DNA from: Blastocatellia bacterium
Lineage (GTDB): Bacteria; Acidobacteriota; Blastocatellia; HR10; J050
Direction: 5' to 3'
NCBI GenBank assembly: GCA_026985075.1
Contig: JALSQX010000105.1
Coordinates: forward strand, 124,001 to 188,000
Length of the DNA: 64,000 bases
Part shown: one piece after another, positions 62,411 through 64,000 of the stretch
Layout: each line of letters begins with the position of its first letter
Numbering within the stretch: position 1 is the first letter of the stretch
The notes under the pieces: model-generated
Told to the model about the DNA's origin: nothing
The model's database searches: none
Seen by the model: the letters and a program-made list of their open reading frames with translations, nothing else
Position numbers and translations under genes: made by a program

Positions 62411-63595
62411 TCACCGCCCGGAGAGGAGGAGCTTGGCGATGGTTTGAAGCTGCATGTTCGACGTGCCTTCGTAAATCTTACCGATCTTGGCGTCACGATA
62501 ATATTTTTCCACCGGGTAGTCTTTGGTGTAGCCGTATCCGCCATAGATCTCGATCGCCTGTGAGGTCACCCGTTCGGCCACTTGGGAGGCGAAGTATTTG
62601 GCCATCGCTGCCTCTTTGACGAAGTGCTGGCCAGCATCCTTGAGTCGAGCCGCATTGTAGGTCATCAATCGGGCCGCCTCAATGTCGGTGGCCATCTCGG
62701 CCAGTTGGAATTGAACGGCCTGAAATTCGGCGATTGGTCGTCCGAACTGTTGACGCTCTTGTGAATAGGCGAGGGCGTGCTCGAAGGCGCCCTGAGCAAC
62801 GCCGACCATCTGAGCCGCGATGCCGATCCGGCCTTCGTTGAGCGTCTCGATGGCCACTCGGTATCCTTTCCCCACCTCGCCCAAGACATTCTCCTTGGGA
62901 ACTCGACAGTCCTCAAGAATGAGCTCGCAGGTACTGGAGGCGCGAATCCCCAGCTTGTCTTCTTTTTTCCCCACGGCGAATCCGGGAAACGCCCGCTCGA
63001 CGAGAAAGGCCGTGATCCCTTTATATCCTCGAGCGGGATCGATCGTCGCGAAGACGATGAAGATACCCGCCTCGGCGCCATTGGTCGTCCAGAGCTTGCG
63101 GCCATTGAGCACATAATAATCACCCTCGTCGCGAGCTCGGGTTTTCAGGGCGAACGCATCACTGCCCGACTCCGGTTCGGAGAGGGCATAGGCTCCTACC
63201 GTATCGGTAGCCAATCGGGAGAGATATTTTTGCTTCTGTTGTTCATTGGCCCAGCGCTCGATGGCGTTACTGACCAGTGTATTTTGCACATCAACGACCA
63301 CGCCCGCCGAGGCATCCACGCGGGAGAGTTCTTCGACGGCGAGGCAGGCCATGAAAAAACTACTGCCCGCCCCTCCATATTCCGCCGGAATATTAATGCC
63401 CATGAGTCCGAGTTGGAAGAACTGGGCGATGAGACCCTTGTCGAACACACCTTCCCGATCCATCTTCTCAACGAGGGGGCGAACCTGACCCTCGGCGAAC
63501 TGTCGCACGGTCTGGCGGAACAACAGCTCATCTTCGGAGAGTCTGGTCAGAGGAGATCCAGAAGCGAAATCCGAACCGGCACTGTGTTGCGTCAT
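62411..63595 (-). CDS. Acyl-CoA dehydrogenase
   Basis: A protein of 394 residues with all acyl-CoA dehydrogenase parts: N-terminal helical domain, FAD-binding beta domain (YALSEPESGSDAFALKTRA, WTTNGAEAGIFIVFAT) and C-terminal helical domain with EIYGGYGYTKDYPVEKYYRDAK. The catalytic glutamate is in IYEGTSNMQLQTIAK (about residue 379). It oxidises an acyl-CoA to the 2-enoyl-CoA and passes electrons to ETF. It most resembles short or branched-chain members. ATG 63595 has AGGAGG upstream. Because the window also encodes acyl-CoA synthetases and an enoyl-CoA hydratase, it fits a beta-oxidation route, but it is not in an operon with them. Confidence 0.93.
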   Translation of the reverse strand: MTQHSAGSDFASGSPLTRLSEDELLFRQTVRQFAEGQVRPLVEKMDREGVFDKGLIAQFFQLGLMGINIPAEYGGAGSSFFMACLAVEELSRVDASAGVVVDVQNTLVSNAIERWANEQQKQKYLSRLATDTVGAYALSEPESGSDAFALKTRARDEGDYYVLNGRKLWTTNGAEAGIFIVFATIDPARGYKGITAFLVERAFPGFAVGKKEDKLGIRASSTCELILEDCRVPKENVLGEVGKGYRVAIETLNEGRIGIAAQMVGVAQGAFEHALAYSQERQQFGRPIAEFQAVQFQLAEMATDIEAARLMTYNAARLKDAGQHFVKEAAMAKYFASQVAERVTSQAIEIYGGYGYTKDYPVEKYYRDAKIGKIYEGTSNMQLQTIAKLLLSGR

Positions 63596-63788
63596 AGCGT
63601 TCCTCCTGGCAATGATGATTGGGTGAACATAGTAGCACAAAACCGAGGAGACCGCCTAGCAAAGGCCGTCAGCGCGTGGCTGGAAGGCCCCGCCTCTCCG
63701 GGTGGATGGGTGAGGAGGCCTCTGAAATGAGATTCAGGGATTCCGCCTCTGAGGTGGGCCGATGCGTCGGCGGCGCGCGATAGAGAGG

Positions 63789-63818
63789 TTGTCGCTGAGC
63801 GTCAGAGTGTGCTATAGT
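63789..63818 (+). promoter_or_regulatory. Promoter of sucD
   Basis: TTGTCG (63789-63794), an 18-base spacer, TATAGT (63813-63818), 42 bases before the TTG start. Confidence 0.5.
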
Positions 63819-63860
63819 CCCTGCCCTTAGAGCGCATCATGTTGAGGAGAGGATGGGACA

Positions 63861-64000
63861 TTGAGCATCTTGGTTGACCAGAACACGCGGCTTCTCGTGC
63901 AGGGTATCACCGGTCGGGAAGGAACATTTCATACCCAACAGATGAAGGCTTACGGGACGAACGTGGTGGCCGGCGTCACGCCGGGTCGCGGCGGTCTCAC
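63861..64000 (+). CDS. sucD: Succinyl-CoA ligase (ADP/GDP-forming) alpha subunit, N-terminal fragment
   Basis: Only the first 46 codons are inside the window. They read [20 protein letters not shown], then [25 protein letters not shown], which is the unmistakable CoA-binding start of SucD. The start codon is TTG 63861, with AGGAGAGG about 8-15 bases upstream. It catalyses the substrate-level phosphorylation step of the citric acid cycle together with SucC. The sucC gene is not upstream of it, which differs from the common sucCD order, so the partner may be elsewhere or downstream. The right edge cuts the gene. Confidence 0.9.
   Translation, partial: MSILVDQNTRLLVQGITGREGTFHTQQMKAYGTNVVAGVTPGRGGL

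Noticed and set aside
1-64000. CRISPR arrays, IS elements, prophage, tRNA or rRNA genes
   Set aside because: I found no spaced repeat array, transposase, integrase, phage structural gene, tRNA arm pattern or rRNA-like sequence by eye; a dedicated search was not possible.

Overview
The window reads as one stretch of chromosome from a Gram-negative, aerobic heterotroph. It is dense with genes of moderately high G+C. I see no insertion sequence, phage, CRISPR array, rRNA or tRNA. An outer membrane with LPS is implied by a TolC-type channel with an RND pump and by a Kdo hydroxylase homologue. A bifunctional enzyme that looks like IPCT/DIPPS, the route to di-myo-inositol phosphate, suggests a thermophile. 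The overall gene style resembles thermophilic Acidobacteriota (Blastocatellia-like), but that placement is inference from gene content only.

Region 1 (1-9123) is an amine-to-acyl-CoA module. It holds the end of the quinohemoprotein amine dehydrogenase alpha subunit, the radical-SAM maturase QhpD, the gamma subunit QhpC with every cross-link residue conserved, and the beta-propeller subunit QhpB, in the order qhpA-D-C-B. An aldehyde dehydrogenase and two acyl-CoA synthetases follow, so a primary amine could go to aldehyde, acid and CoA thioester. A 590-base spacer with a two-copy palindromic repeat closes the region.

Region 2 (9715-22923) holds a mercaptopyruvate-type sulfurtransferase, an RluA-family pseudouridine synthase, an SSS symporter, a TPR-TlpA thioredoxin, a split AtuA system with an enoyl-CoA hydratase, an APC permease fused to two universal-stress domains, a GlsB-like protein, a DUF1573 lipoprotein and an alpha/beta hydrolase. 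The DUF1573 gene is read through an in-frame TGA that sits exactly at the family's conserved cysteine. It is the best candidate here for something new, a selenoprotein.

Region 3 (22988-35011, minus strand) holds an SSP411/DUF255 thioredoxin-like protein, a tripartite RND efflux system behind an ECF sigma/anti-sigma pair, and a secreted alkaline-phosphatase-superfamily hydrolase.

Region 4 (35189-44568, minus strand) holds an isocitrate/isopropylmalate dehydrogenase-family enzyme, an SDR, a secreted amidohydrolase, a membrane metallophosphoesterase, Lon protease and a GAF-SpoIIE phosphatase.

Region 5 (44824-50576) holds KdoO, a patatin, an orphan small protein, a strongly structured intergenic RNA candidate, a methyltransferase, and the IPCT/DIPPS gene overlapped by an inositol-phosphatase-family gene.

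Region 6 (51067-64000) holds RadC, a sigma-54 activator, a TPR lipoprotein-like periplasmic protein, a Cys/Met PLP enzyme, an inositol monophosphatase, a PHP protein, a K+ channel, Fpg, a homocysteine methyltransferase-MTHFR fusion, an acyl-CoA dehydrogenase and the start of sucD.

A recurring pattern is a sigma-70-like promoter placed so close to the start codon that the mRNA would have almost no leader. I count about nine or ten cases.
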